From assembly GCA_943362175.1 (NCBI GenBank), contig CALRIU020000014.1, positions 62,001 to 126,000 on the forward strand: a DNA stretch of 64,000 nt, in the 5' to 3' direction. The translations under genes were made by a program, and so were the position numbers. Position 1 is the stretch's first letter. The number at the start of each line of letters is the position of its first letter. Shown piece by piece: positions 16,271 to 24,936 of this stretch. The stretch is from UBA4416 sp943362175. GTDB lineage: Bacteria; Bacteroidota; Bacteroidia; B-17B0; Aurantibacillaceae. The notes below the pieces were generated by a model that saw only the letters and a program-made list of their open reading frames with translations, made no database searches and was not told the origin of the DNA.

Positions 16271-17698
16271 TTAATTTGGAAAGATCACCCGGAAGGCAGT
16301 CCCCATTCCCTGCTTGGAGTCGACTTCAATATGCGCCTTGTGCGATTTGATGATGTTGAGCGTAGAGACAAGCCCTAAACCCATCCCCGATTTTTTGGTG
16401 GTGAAATAAGGTTCGAAGAGCATTTTCAGATCGTCTTCCCTGATCCCCGACCCATTGTCCCTGATCAGGATGGTGGTATGTTCCAGGTTCTGGCTCAGGC
16501 TTACCGTCAGCAGGCCCTTTTCACTTTCCATAGCTTCTACGGCATTTACCACCAGGTTCAGAATGGCGATCTTGAATTTTTCCTTGTCCAGGGTTCTTAC
16601 CACCGGAAAATTAAGAAGTGAAATATCGGTTTGAATCTTCTTAAGGTCTATCCTGTCCTGGGCAATCGACACCACCTCTTTCAGCAAGGCGTTGAGGTCT
16701 ACCAGCTCAGGCCTGATCTCGATGGCCTTACTCGATTGCAGCAGCTCGGTAATGATGCCGTTGATGCGGTCGGCCCCTCGCTTGATGATGTCCACATAAG
16801 GCTTCTGTTCATCCTTGATGCCTTTTTCCAGGAAGCCTTCCAGGGATAAGCCGATGTTCGTGAGCGGGTTCCGGATCTCGTGTGCCAGCGTCCGTACCAG
16901 GCGGTACGTCGCCTCCAGCTTTTCCGACTGGAGCTTGGCCTGTTCGGCCTGCACGCGCATGGTTTCATCATAAATAATACCCTGCCAGTAGGCGGCTTCA
17001 CTGTCCTCCTCAAAGTAGTTGAGCGAGAGGTTCCCGGTTCTGATCTCGCCATGCTTGGTGAGCAGGCGGATATTGAAATTGTAAATGTTCTTCTTCTCAA
17101 CGATCAGCTTCCGGAAGTTGTGCTTGTCGCTATCATCAATCAGGTTCAGGAATGATTTCCCGATCAGCTCATCCGGCATATAGCCCAGCAGGTACTCCGA
17201 AGCCGGGTTGGCGGCGCTGAAATGCAGCAGGGGGTCGCAGGTAAAAATAAAGCTCAGGGCATTTTCAAAGATCAGCCTGTATTTTTTCTCGTTATCGTTA
17301 ATGACCTTAAAGCTCTTGTAACGCTCATAGGCATAGCGCAGGCAGCGCTCCAGCTTTTCGGTGGTGAGGTCGCTTTTGATCAGGTAATCGTAGGCGCCGT
17401 TTTCCACGGCCAGCTTATCGATCTCTACTGTTCCCTTTCCGGTGAGCAGGATCACCGGCTTATAGCAACCCCGCTCGATGGCCTCTTTCAGAAGCTCAAG
17501 CCCTGTTCTTGCACCTAGCCGGTAGTCGAGAAAATAAACATCGTAGGCATTGGAAGCCAGCTTCTGCTGCGCATCGTTGATGTTGTAGCTCCAGCTACAG
17601 TTGACGTTGAAGGCGTCAATGTCCTCGAGGTATTGTGACGTAATGAAAAAATCATCCTCGTCATCATCAATGATCAGTATTTTCAGGTCTGATATCAT
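16271..17698 (-). CDS. Response-regulator / PAS / histidine kinase hybrid
   Basis: The 475-aa protein has an N-terminal receiver (about 1-120: IIDDDEDD, phosphoacceptor in YFLDYRLG, TGKG, K in YLIKSD). A PAS domain follows (about 140-250). The kinase core has the H box in TLAHEIRNPLTN, an ATPase with NAVEAMES, DNGSGI and GMGLGL. This is an intermediate kinase with an input receiver, able to receive a phosphate and pass it on. It begins 4 nt after the stop of the upstream PAS kinase, in one operon with the NtrC-type activator. Confidence 0.88.
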   Translation of the reverse strand: MISDLKILIIDDDEDDFFITSQYLEDIDAFNVNCSWSYNINDAQQKLASNAYDVYFLDYRLGARTGLELLKEAIERGCYKPVILLTGKGTVEIDKLAVENGAYDYLIKSDLTTEKLERCLRYAYERYKSFKVINDNEKKYRLIFENALSFIFTCDPLLHFSAANPASEYLLGYMPDELIGKSFLNLIDDSDKHNFRKLIVEKKNIYNFNIRLLTKHGEIRTGNLSLNYFEEDSEAAYWQGIIYDETMRVQAEQAKLQSEKLEATYRLVRTLAHEIRNPLTNIGLSLEGFLEKGIKDEQKPYVDIIKRGADRINGIITELLQSSKAIEIRPELVDLNALLKEVVSIAQDRIDLKKIQTDISLLNFPVVRTLDKEKFKIAILNLVVNAVEAMESEKGLLTVSLSQNLEHTTILIRDNGSGIREDDLKMLFEPYFTTKKSGMGLGLVSTLNIIKSHKAHIEVDSKQGMGTAFRVIFPN

Positions 17699-17702
17699 AA
17701 AG

Positions 17703-18857
17703 CTATGATTGGGTTTGGGGAAGTAAAATGGTAAAGTTGGAGCCCTCGTTAGGCTTGCTGTTGGCAAAGATAAAACCGTGATGGTTGTCCACGATCTTTT
17801 TGCAGATGGCAAGCCCGATGCCCGAGCCCTTGTATTCTGCTTTGCCGTGAAGCCTCTGGAAGATCTTAAAAATGCGCTCTGAGAATTCCTCATCAAAGCC
17901 GATCCCGTTATCCTCTACGGTAATGCGTACGTAATCCTTGTTGTCCACCAGCGGGAACTGCGGATAGTCTTTGTGATTCACCGAGTCGCAGGCAATCGTG
18001 ATGACCGGAGCCTCCTGTTCCTTTCTGAACTTAATGGAATTATTGATGAGGTTGGAAAACAGCTGCCGGATCTGTGAAGGATGAGCCTCAATGTCGGGCG
18101 ACTCCCCACATTTGACGATGGTTTGCGACTCCTCGATTTTGAGCTCGAGATCACTGATGACCCCGTTGATGCAGTGTTGCAGGTTCACCTTTTCAAACTT
18201 CTTTTCAATGAAGGACAGCTTGGAAAAATCCAGGAGGTCTTCCAGCAGCGTCTGCATATTTCCGGCAGAAGCCTGGACGCGTTTCAGATAGGATTCTCCT
18301 TCCTCATCCAGCGCTTCCCGGTACTTGGTGTGGATGCGCTCCGTAAAGGTCGAGATTTTGCGCAAAGGCTCCTGCAAGTCGTGCGAGGCCACATACACAA
18401 ACTCCTGCAGGTTGCTGTTCGATTTGTCGAGCTGCTCGATCTTTTGCTCCAGCGCTTTCTTGAAGCGGTAGTTCTCTGTAATGTCCTTGATGATGCCGCA
18501 ATATTCCAGCACATCGCCCTGGTCGTTGAACTTGATGAAATTTTCGGCGTAGATGCGTTTGAAAATGCCCTGCTCGTTGGTAATGGAAAATTCCACGCGG
18601 TAAGGCCGCTTATGGTGAAACGACTCGCGCACCTCCCGTAATACCTGCAAGGCATCCTCCTTGTGGATGTATTTCAGAAAGAGGGAAACCGCCGGAGTAG
18701 CCGTTGGGGATTTAATTCCCAGGATATGGTACATGCCCTGACTCCAGCTGAACTCTTTTGTGGCAAAGGTGTAACAGTAAGCCCCGAACTGTAGAATATT
18801 TTCCATATAAGGAAATATATGAGAAAACTTTTCTACAGATGGCGTATTTGGATTCAT
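17703..18857 (-). CDS. PAS-domain sensor histidine kinase
   Basis: The 384-aa soluble kinase has one PAS fold with PAC-like extension (about 20-140). The H box is VASHDLQEPLRKI, followed by an ATPase with NLINNSIKF, EDNGIGF and GSGIGLAICKKIV. The H-box variant with LQEPLRK is typical of phytochrome- and PAS-linked kinases. It has no membrane segments, so it senses a cytoplasmic signal. It is 21 nt downstream of the NtrC-type gene, suggesting it feeds that activator. Confidence 0.88.
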   Translation of the reverse strand: MNPNTPSVEKFSHIFPYMENILQFGAYCYTFATKEFSWSQGMYHILGIKSPTATPAVSLFLKYIHKEDALQVLREVRESFHHKRPYRVEFSITNEQGIFKRIYAENFIKFNDQGDVLEYCGIIKDITENYRFKKALEQKIEQLDKSNSNLQEFVYVASHDLQEPLRKISTFTERIHTKYREALDEEGESYLKRVQASAGNMQTLLEDLLDFSKLSFIEKKFEKVNLQHCINGVISDLELKIEESQTIVKCGESPDIEAHPSQIRQLFSNLINNSIKFRKEQEAPVITIACDSVNHKDYPQFPLVDNKDYVRITVEDNGIGFDEEFSERIFKIFQRLHGKAEYKGSGIGLAICKKIVDNHHGFIFANSKPNEGSNFTILLPQTQS

Positions 18858-18878
18858 AGTAGGAGCAACAACGGGCGT

Positions 18879-20342
18879 CTAAAGTTCCCCGTTGAATTCT
18901 TTGTACTGTTTCATTTTGTTGTAAAGCGTTTTGCGGTCTATATTTAATAACTGCGCAGCCTTGCTTTTATTGTAGTTACATTTTTTAAGTGCCTCCACAA
19001 TGAGCTCAAACTCGGCATCGATCGAGGCATGCTTCATTCCCTGGTCGCTGAGCGGTAATACCTTTTTAGGCTGCTCAGGCATAACCTGCGGGTTTCTCAT
19101 GTCATGCGCCGACTGTTGCGATTCAGGCTCGAAGTTGAGCTGGTCGTAATGCGTGATCTCGAAAGGGAGGGAAGATACCTGTACCAGGTCGCCCGCCGTT
19201 AAAAGCGTGGCCCGTTTTACCACGTTGTTGAGCTCGCGCAGGTTGCCCGGCCATGGATACTGGTTGAAGATGCGGGTAACTTCGTCGGAGAAGCCCTTCA
19301 CGGATTTGTTCAGCTCCCCGTTCGTTTTTTCGAGGAACACATCGGCAAAGAGCATGATGTCTTCGCGGCGGTTTCTCAAAGGAGGCACCTCGATGCTGAA
19401 CTCGTTGAACCGGTGATAAAGGTCTTCCCGGAACTTGCCTTTTTTGGCCGATTCGGATAAGCGCTCGTTACTCGCCACAATGATCCTCACATCCAGGTCA
19501 ATGTCTTTCACGCCACCCACGCGGCGCATCTTTCTTTCCTGTACCACGCGCAGCAGCGCCATCTGGATGTCGTAGGAAAGGTTGGCAATCTCATCGAGGA
19601 AAATTGTACCACCATTGGCTAATTCGAAGCTGCCGATCTTTTGATTGATGGCTCCCGTAAACGATCCTTTCTCATGCCCGAATAACTCGCTGCTGGCCAG
19701 TTCTTTCGATAAGGCTCCGCAGTCGATGGCAATGAACGGCTTGTTGGCGCGAACGCTGTTGTTGTGGATCTCGTTGGCGACGGATTCCTTGCCACTGCCG
19801 CTCTCACCGTAAATGATGATGCTGAAATTGGTAGGGGCCACCAGCTGGATTTGCTCCAGGATGGTTTTGAAGATCGGGCTTCTGCCGAAGACGTATTTAC
19901 TTTTGTGTTTTTTCGGTTTTTTGGTGTCCGGTTCATTCACCACATTTTTGGCAGGCTCATCGTTTTCTGCTTTTTCTTTGGGGCTGTCTGCCAGCGCACG
20001 TTTGAGTGTATGCAGGATTTCTTCCGGGAGCAGGGGCTTGGTCACATAGTCGAAAGCACCGGACTTCATAATGTTCACGGCTGTTCTCACATCGCTGTAG
20101 CCGGTCATAATAATTACCGGAATGTTGGCGTGAAGCTGTTTGATCCTTTCCAGGAGCTCCCCTCCGTTCATATCATCCAGTCTGAAATCGCATAATACAA
20201 TATCGGGCGTGTGGTTCACAATACTCTCCAGAGCGGCTTTTCCGGTATGCGCAGTGGTGACATTAAATCCATTCTTGGAGAGATACCTGTTCAGCAACAT
20301 GCAAATATCTGTATCGTCATCAATTACTAAAATATTGCTCAT
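18879..20342 (-). CDS. Sigma-54-dependent NtrC-family response regulator
   Basis: The 487-aa protein has the full NtrC layout: receiver (1-120, D52), AAA+ domain (about 150-390) and a Fis-type HTH at the end (KSKAAQLLNIDRKTLYNKMKQY). Walker A is GESGSGKE at 179-186. The sigma-54 contact loop is GSFTGA at 226-231 instead of GAFTGA. The Walker B FLDEI and arginine-finger region FREDLYHRFNEF are present. It should activate RNA polymerase with RpoN, encoded 1.8 kb away. It heads a three-gene operon with two kinases. Confidence 0.93.
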   Translation of the reverse strand: MSNILVIDDDTDICMLLNRYLSKNGFNVTTAHTGKAALESIVNHTPDIVLCDFRLDDMNGGELLERIKQLHANIPVIIMTGYSDVRTAVNIMKSGAFDYVTKPLLPEEILHTLKRALADSPKEKAENDEPAKNVVNEPDTKKPKKHKSKYVFGRSPIFKTILEQIQLVAPTNFSIIIYGESGSGKESVANEIHNNSVRANKPFIAIDCGALSKELASSELFGHEKGSFTGAINQKIGSFELANGGTIFLDEIANLSYDIQMALLRVVQERKMRRVGGVKDIDLDVRIIVASNERLSESAKKGKFREDLYHRFNEFSIEVPPLRNRREDIMLFADVFLEKTNGELNKSVKGFSDEVTRIFNQYPWPGNLRELNNVVKRATLLTAGDLVQVSSLPFEITHYDQLNFEPESQQSAHDMRNPQVMPEQPKKVLPLSDQGMKHASIDAEFELIVEALKKCNYNKSKAAQLLNIDRKTLYNKMKQYKEFNGEL

Positions 20343-20397
20343 ATATGTGTTTTTAGTTTTATCTTTAATGCTTCCGAAGCCCTATTCATGTAAAAAT

Positions 20398-21759
20398 ATG
20401 AAAAAAAAGCGCGTACTGATTTATTTTTGCATTTGTTTGGCTTTATTTGCGCTGCTGGGAATATCATTTTTCTCCTTAAGCAAATTAAATGCCTTAGAGG
20501 AGTATAACGAACGGGTAGATCACTCGTACGAGGTCATCATACAAACTAACAACCTGGAACAAAATCTGTTGAATGCCGAAACGGGGCAGAGGGCTTTTCT
20601 GCTGACCGAAGACCCGGCATTCCTGGAAAGTTACCTCGGCGAACTTAAGGGGATCCCCGGCATTTTTCTGGAGCTTGATAACCTTACCGGCGATAACCAT
20701 ATCCAGCAGCAAAACCTCGATACGCTGAAAGATATCATTAACCTGCAGCTCCGCCTGCTGAAAAGCAATCTGAGCTCCGATCTCGGAGATACGATGATGA
20801 TGGGACGCTTTCGGCAGAGCAATATCTACATGAACAAGATCCGGGAAATCATTTCCAATATCAAGAACAACGAATCGCACCTGCTGGAGAAGCGTACGGC
20901 AAGCAAGCAGATCAATAATAAGCAAAGCAAGGATACGAGCTTCCTGTCTTTTGTCATTGCCTTTGCCGTGTGTTGTATTGCAGCAATCGCCATCATCACC
21001 TTTTTCAACAGCAGCGAGGTGCATCGCTCCAACCTGGAGCTGAAAATCCGCGAGCTCAATATCCTGAACAAGGAGGTGAGGGAACTCACCCTGGCCAGCA
21101 CACATAACCTCCAGGAGCCCATGCGCAAGATCCAGGTGATGATAGACAGGCTACAGCACCTTAAGGATATCGACAGCGGGCAGGTACAGGGACAGATCGA
21201 CCGTATCAGGCAGATTTATAACCAGCAGCGGGAGATCAATAACAACATTGTTGATTATTACCAGATCCTGTCGGGGAGCGGAGCGAAGGAAAAGATAGAC
21301 CTCAATGCCTGGATACCGGAGCTCATCCGCGAAAACCACTGGGAGCATGCTTTTGAGCTGAGGAGAGATCCACTTCAAACGATCGAAGCCGACCCTTACC
21401 AGCTTAAGCTTCTGTTCCTGCATATCCTGCAGAACAGCATCCGCTTTGCCCACCCGGAGCGCCCGTTGGTTATCCTGATCAGTGGCGGAGACCATATTGT
21501 GAAAGAAGGAAAATACCTGAACCGCGAAAAGAACACCTATTACAGGATTACAATCAGCGATAATGGCATAGGAATTCATGAAGAGTATCACCGGAAGATT
21601 TTCCAGATGTTCCAGAAAGTAGAAGAGGTAGGGCATCCGGGTACCGGTATGGGACTGAGCTTCTGCAGGCGCATCATGCTCAACCACCAGGGCTGGATTG
21701 CCGCCCAAAACCACGAGCCGCACGGCCTCACACTTTGCCTCTTTTTCCCGACTGTGTAA
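20398..21759 (+). CDS. CHASE3-domain sensor histidine kinase
   Basis: The 453-aa membrane kinase has a first transmembrane helix at about 6-26 and an extracytoplasmic CHASE3 domain (about 35-190, with the signature AETGQRAFLLTEDPAFLE). A second helix follows (FVIAFAVCCIAAIAIITFF). The H box is LASTHNLQEPMRK, with S/T-H-N in place of S-H-D. The ATPase has NSIRFAH, SDNGIG and GTGMGLSFCRR. It is divergent from the NtrC operon across 55 bp. The true start is the ATG at 20398; a longer open frame overlaps the NtrC gene. Confidence 0.88.
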   Translation: MKKKRVLIYFCICLALFALLGISFFSLSKLNALEEYNERVDHSYEVIIQTNNLEQNLLNAETGQRAFLLTEDPAFLESYLGELKGIPGIFLELDNLTGDNHIQQQNLDTLKDIINLQLRLLKSNLSSDLGDTMMMGRFRQSNIYMNKIREIISNIKNNESHLLEKRTASKQINNKQSKDTSFLSFVIAFAVCCIAAIAIITFFNSSEVHRSNLELKIRELNILNKEVRELTLASTHNLQEPMRKIQVMIDRLQHLKDIDSGQVQGQIDRIRQIYNQQREINNNIVDYYQILSGSGAKEKIDLNAWIPELIRENHWEHAFELRRDPLQTIEADPYQLKLLFLHILQNSIRFAHPERPLVILISGGDHIVKEGKYLNREKNTYYRITISDNGIGIHEEYHRKIFQMFQKVEEVGHPGTGMGLSFCRRIMLNHQGWIAAQNHEPHGLTLCLFFPTV

Positions 21760-21800
21760 GCTGGGGAATTTTTTACACGAAATTTCCTGTTCCTTTCTGT

Positions 21801-21819
21801 GGCATTAAAAATTAATGCC
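21801..21819 (+). terminator. Short AT-rich hairpin after the CHASE3 kinase gene
   Basis: GGCATTAA and TTAATGCC are perfect arms around AAA, 42 nt after the stop codon. There is no immediate T tract (CCTGATTTTC follows), so termination is uncertain. Confidence 0.35.
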
Positions 21820-21852
21820 CTGATTTTCAAAACCTTGTAAGGCTAAAAAATT

Positions 21853-21868
21853 CGGCACTATTGTTTCA
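21853..21868 (+). promoter_or_regulatory. Sigma-54-like site upstream of the DUF1328 gene
   Basis: CGGCACtattgTTTCA differs from TGGCAC-N5-TTGCA at the first T and the -12 G. The GG dinucleotide and spacing are conserved. It lies 44 nt before the DUF1328 start. It is the weakest of the upstream sites in its -12 half. Confidence 0.3.
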
Positions 21869-21911
21869 ATACCATACCGTATAATTATTACTAACACTTA
21901 AAACTAAACAC

Positions 21912-22082
21912 ATGTTACGCTGGACATTAATCTTTTTGGTAGTTGCGATCGTAGCAGGTCTTTTCGGCTTTACAGGAATTGCCGCCGGGGCTGCAGGAAT
22001 CGCCAAAATACTATTCTTTATTTTTATCGTATTGTTCCTGATCACGCTTATTGCGGGTGGCAGCTTACTCAGAAAAAAATAA
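21912..22082 (+). CDS. DUF1328 small membrane protein
   Basis: The 56-aa protein is MLRWTLIFLVVAIVAGLFGF followed by TGIAAGAAGIAKILFFIF, a short loop and LLRKK. This is the YtjA/DUF1328 family of two-helix membrane peptides. The WTLIFLVVAIVAG-FGF start and the GIA..A.GIAK centre are diagnostic. Such genes are commonly found with stress genes; their function is unknown. A terminator follows at 22091-22126. Confidence 0.88.
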   Translation: MLRWTLIFLVVAIVAGLFGFTGIAAGAAGIAKILFFIFIVLFLITLIAGGSLLRKK

Positions 22083-22090
22083 AGAACAAA

Positions 22091-22126
22091 CCTCAGGGCA
22101 GTATCCATGACGTCCTGAGGTTTTTT
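22091..22126 (+). terminator. Terminator of the DUF1328 gene
   Basis: CCTCAGG (22091-22097) pairs with CCTGAGG (22114-22120), followed by six T. Confidence 0.75.
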
Positions 22127-22176
22127 AATGTTTAAGAAGTAACATAGGTTTAAATAATCATACAAAAATCACGGTT

Positions 22177-23661
22177 ATGGCAATCATTCAATCTCAAACC
22201 CAGAAGCAAACGCAGAAATTAACTTCTCAGCAGATCCAGTTGTTCAACATGTTATCGTTACCAACCGTAGCGCTCGAACAATGTATTGCTGCCGAAATGG
22301 CGATCAACCCTGCATTGGAATATGATACCGATGCCGAAACTCCTGTCGACGACGCTGATCAGAAGGATGCTGAAACAGAAACCGAAGCCGGTGATTTTGA
22401 CGAGGAATCTGTATCGGAAGGTAAGCTGGGTGAAGATTACGACTATACGGATTACATGGACCGTGATTCGCTGGACGATTATAAATACGAGGCAAATAAC
22501 CATGCCAATGAAGATGATAAGCGCGAGCAGGTATTTCTGGAGCAGCATGATTTTACCGAGCCATTGATGGAGCAGCTGAAATTATTACCGATCAGCGACA
22601 AGCAAAAGGAGATCGGGGCCTACCTGATCAATACCCTCGACAGCGACGGTTACCTGAGAAGGACCATCAGTGATATTTCCGATGAGTTGTCGTTTGTGCA
22701 AAACACATTTGTTATGGAAGAGGAGCTGGAAGAGGTGCTTGCCAAAATCAAAACGCTGGAGCCTGTAGGCATTGGCTGCAGGAACCTGCAGGAGTGCCTG
22801 CTGGTGCAGCTGCAGCACAAAAGAGAAAAAACAAGAGACACCTATAATGCCATCGCAATCCTGGAAAAGCACATGGATCAATTATCCACCAAAAGCTTTG
22901 AGGCAATCAAAAAATCACTGAAACTCGACGATGAGGAATTTGCAGATGCCATGGTTGAAATCAAAAAACTGAATCCTGTTCCTGCCGGAAGCTCTAAAGA
23001 GAGTGGAAGCAAAGCCATCACCATTGAACCCGATTTTTCGGTGTCTGTCAATGGAGAGAACGTGGAGCTGTTTCTCAATTCGTCCAAACACCCTCCGCTG
23101 AAAATCAGCGAAGACTATGTGGAGATGCTGAACAGCTACTCGAAATCGAAAGATAAAAGCATGCGCGAAGCATCCAGCTTTATCAAAAGCAAAATCGAAA
23201 GCGCCAAGTGGTTCATCGATGCCCTGCAACAACGCGAGAAAACAATGGTAACCGTAGCGAGGGCGATTGTGAAACACCAGAAGAAATTTTTCATTACCGG
23301 CGAGCAATCCGATTTAAAACCCCTGATCCTGAAGAATATTGCGGAAGAGATCAACTCCGATATTTCCACCATTTCAAGGATCGTGAACAGCAAATACATT
23401 CAAACCATCTACGGGACTATCCTGATGAAGAGCTTATTCGCCGAAGGCCTGAGCACAACAACCGGCGAAGTGGTAAGCACCAACGAGGTGAAGCGTATCC
23501 TGATGGAATGTGTGTCGGCTGAGGATAAATCCAACCCGCTGAGCGATGAGGAAATTGCCAAACAGCTCATCCAGAAAAAATACTCGATCGCCCGCCGTAC
23601 GGTTGCCAAATACAGGGAGGAGCTCAATATCCCAAGCAAAAATTTCAGAAAAGCAGCGTAG
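22177..23661 (+). CDS. rpoN: RNA polymerase sigma-54 factor
   Basis: The 494-aa protein is a complete sigma-54. The glutamine-rich activator-interacting region I is at 1-50 (QSQTQKQTQKLTSQQIQLF). A strongly acidic linker is at about 50-115. The core-binding region contains EPVGIGCRNLQECLLVQL. The C-terminal HTH and the RpoN box SIARRTVAKYREELNIPS close the protein. It recognises -24/-12 promoters and needs an NtrC-type ATPase, which is encoded at 18879-20342. Sigma-54 genes are usually near other functions in this phylum; a kinase/activator neighbourhood this tight is notable. Confidence 0.97.
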   Translation: MAIIQSQTQKQTQKLTSQQIQLFNMLSLPTVALEQCIAAEMAINPALEYDTDAETPVDDADQKDAETETEAGDFDEESVSEGKLGEDYDYTDYMDRDSLDDYKYEANNHANEDDKREQVFLEQHDFTEPLMEQLKLLPISDKQKEIGAYLINTLDSDGYLRRTISDISDELSFVQNTFVMEEELEEVLAKIKTLEPVGIGCRNLQECLLVQLQHKREKTRDTYNAIAILEKHMDQLSTKSFEAIKKSLKLDDEEFADAMVEIKKLNPVPAGSSKESGSKAITIEPDFSVSVNGENVELFLNSSKHPPLKISEDYVEMLNSYSKSKDKSMREASSFIKSKIESAKWFIDALQQREKTMVTVARAIVKHQKKFFITGEQSDLKPLILKNIAEEINSDISTISRIVNSKYIQTIYGTILMKSLFAEGLSTTTGEVVSTNEVKRILMECVSAEDKSNPLSDEEIAKQLIQKKYSIARRTVAKYREELNIPSKNFRKAA

Positions 23662-23677
23662 CCTGTTTTTCAACTTG

Positions 23678-23711
23678 AAAAGCGCCCCGCATCATTGCAG
23701 GGCGCTTTTTT
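23678..23711 (+). terminator. Terminator of rpoN
   Basis: AAAAGCGCC (23678-23686) pairs with GGCGCTTTT (23701-23709), within a T-rich tail, 17 nt after the rpoN stop. The rest of 23712-24000 has no gene that I can support. Confidence 0.8.
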
Positions 23712-24000
23712 GTTTTTTGCAGTTGTGTTGCATGGGGCGTAAAAGGTGGAATGAAACGTCTGTCGGTTTGGGAGAGCCGAGCGTTAAAAAGAGGTGACGA
23801 GAACGCTTCCCGGTCGGCGTTGTACCGCATGCTGCATTAACCTTGGGCAGGGCATATTGTAATCAGCCGCCATGAAAATGCACCAGTGGTCTTGTTCCTG
23901 CTGTGTTCAAATCATACAAGGATAAGCTCTTCCGTGGAATTTAATACCCAACAAAGGCTGTGGTTAAATCCGGATTTGATTTTTTGAAATGCAAAAGCCG

Positions 24001-24016
24001 TGGAACAGAACTTGCA
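24001..24016 (+). promoter_or_regulatory. Sigma-54 -24/-12 promoter (best match in the window)
   Basis: TGGAACagaacTTGCA differs from TGGCAC-N5-TTGCA by one base (C to A at the fourth position). GG, GC and the spacing are exact. The -12 C is 26 nt before the ATG of the small lipoprotein gene at 24041. It lies 340 bp downstream of rpoN itself. Confidence 0.6.
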
Positions 24017-24040
24017 AATACTCTTACAAGAAAAAAAACT

Positions 24041-24205
24041 ATGAAACGGTCATTTCTGAATACAGTCCTTATTTCATGCTTAGTGATGATGCAGGGTTGC
24101 GCGGTAGTTGGAGGGATATTTAAAGCAGGCATGGTATGGGGAATTCTTTTGGTTGTGGTCCTGATTGTCGGAATTATTGCATTGGTTTCACGAACCCGTA
24201 AATAG
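24041..24205 (+). CDS. Small membrane lipoprotein
   Basis: The 54-aa protein has a lipoprotein signal (KRSFLNTVLISCLVMMQGC, lipobox MQGC near residue 20). After a short glycine-rich stretch comes one hydrophobic helix (GMVWGILLVVVLIVGIIALVS) and a basic tail. No function is known. It resembles other stress-island mini-proteins here (DUF1328, lmo0937-like). It directly follows the best sigma-54 site in the window and is probably co-transcribed with the receiver protein 46 nt downstream. Confidence 0.7.
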   Translation: MKRSFLNTVLISCLVMMQGCAVVGGIFKAGMVWGILLVVVLIVGIIALVSRTRK

Positions 24206-24251
24206 CAGCAACTTATCCGATTGTATGAATTAAAAACTAAAAATACCGATT

Positions 24252-24761
24252 ATGAAAGCTCAAAGTTTAAACGTCTTCATCCTGAATGATGACGTTATGG
24301 TTGCCGGAAAATTAAGACGATATCTTAAAAAAAGATTTGGTGACAAACTTAATATATCGTTATTCTTCAACAGCAGAAGCTGCCTGCGCATGCTCAACGG
24401 ACAGGTCGACCTGGTTGTGGTCGACGATTACCTCCAGGAGTCTACCCACAGTGGAATCCCGGGTTTGGACATGCTGCAGAAAGTAAAAGAAAGAGATCCG
24501 CATACGGAGGTGGTGATCCTCTCTTCCGACGAAGACGTGGCAACTGCCGTGGAAGCGATGAAACTAGGTGCCCGGAGCTATATCCGCAACGACCGCTCGG
24601 CCTGGCAACAGATCCTGACGATCATCGATCAGAACATTCAGCAGCCCATCCGTTACCTCATCGCGGAATTCGGGGTGAATGTCTTTATGGCTGTGTTCTT
24701 TACCGTGTTTGCCACGATGGGTATTGTTACTTACCTCGCCCTACGCTACTGGGTTCACTGA
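24252..24761 (+). CDS. Membrane-anchored receiver-domain protein
   Basis: The 169-aa protein has a receiver-like domain (about 6-130): acidic pair D13-D14, phosphoacceptor D58 in VVVDDYLQ and S91 in ILSSDED. The conserved lysine near 112 is replaced (SYIRNDR), so switching may be altered. After it comes a transmembrane helix at about 139-165 (VFMAVFFTVFATMGIVTYLAL). No output domain is present. A receiver tethered to the membrane by its C-terminus is unusual. It could act as a phosphate sink or a scaffold for the nearby kinases. Confidence 0.7.
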   Translation: MKAQSLNVFILNDDVMVAGKLRRYLKKRFGDKLNISLFFNSRSCLRMLNGQVDLVVVDDYLQESTHSGIPGLDMLQKVKERDPHTEVVILSSDEDVATAVEAMKLGARSYIRNDRSAWQQILTIIDQNIQQPIRYLIAEFGVNVFMAVFFTVFATMGIVTYLALRYWVH

Positions 24762-24781
24762 TATAGGATTAAGTTAAAAAG

Positions 24782-24807
24782 AAAAGCGGCCCCGGCCGCT
24801 TTTTTTG
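24782..24807 (+). terminator. Terminator of the receiver gene
   Basis: GCGGCC and GGCCGC (24786-24799) around CC, followed by eight T, 20 nt after the stop. Confidence 0.8.
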
Positions 24808-24936
24808 TTTGAGTTTGATTTTTCAGCCTTGCTCAACGCAGGGGATTATCGTTGACTGGTCATGACATGCCCTGAACAGGCCGTGCATGGTGGTAACGTT
24901 TCCGGGTAAATACACAGCAGGGTTTTTGGAGTAATA

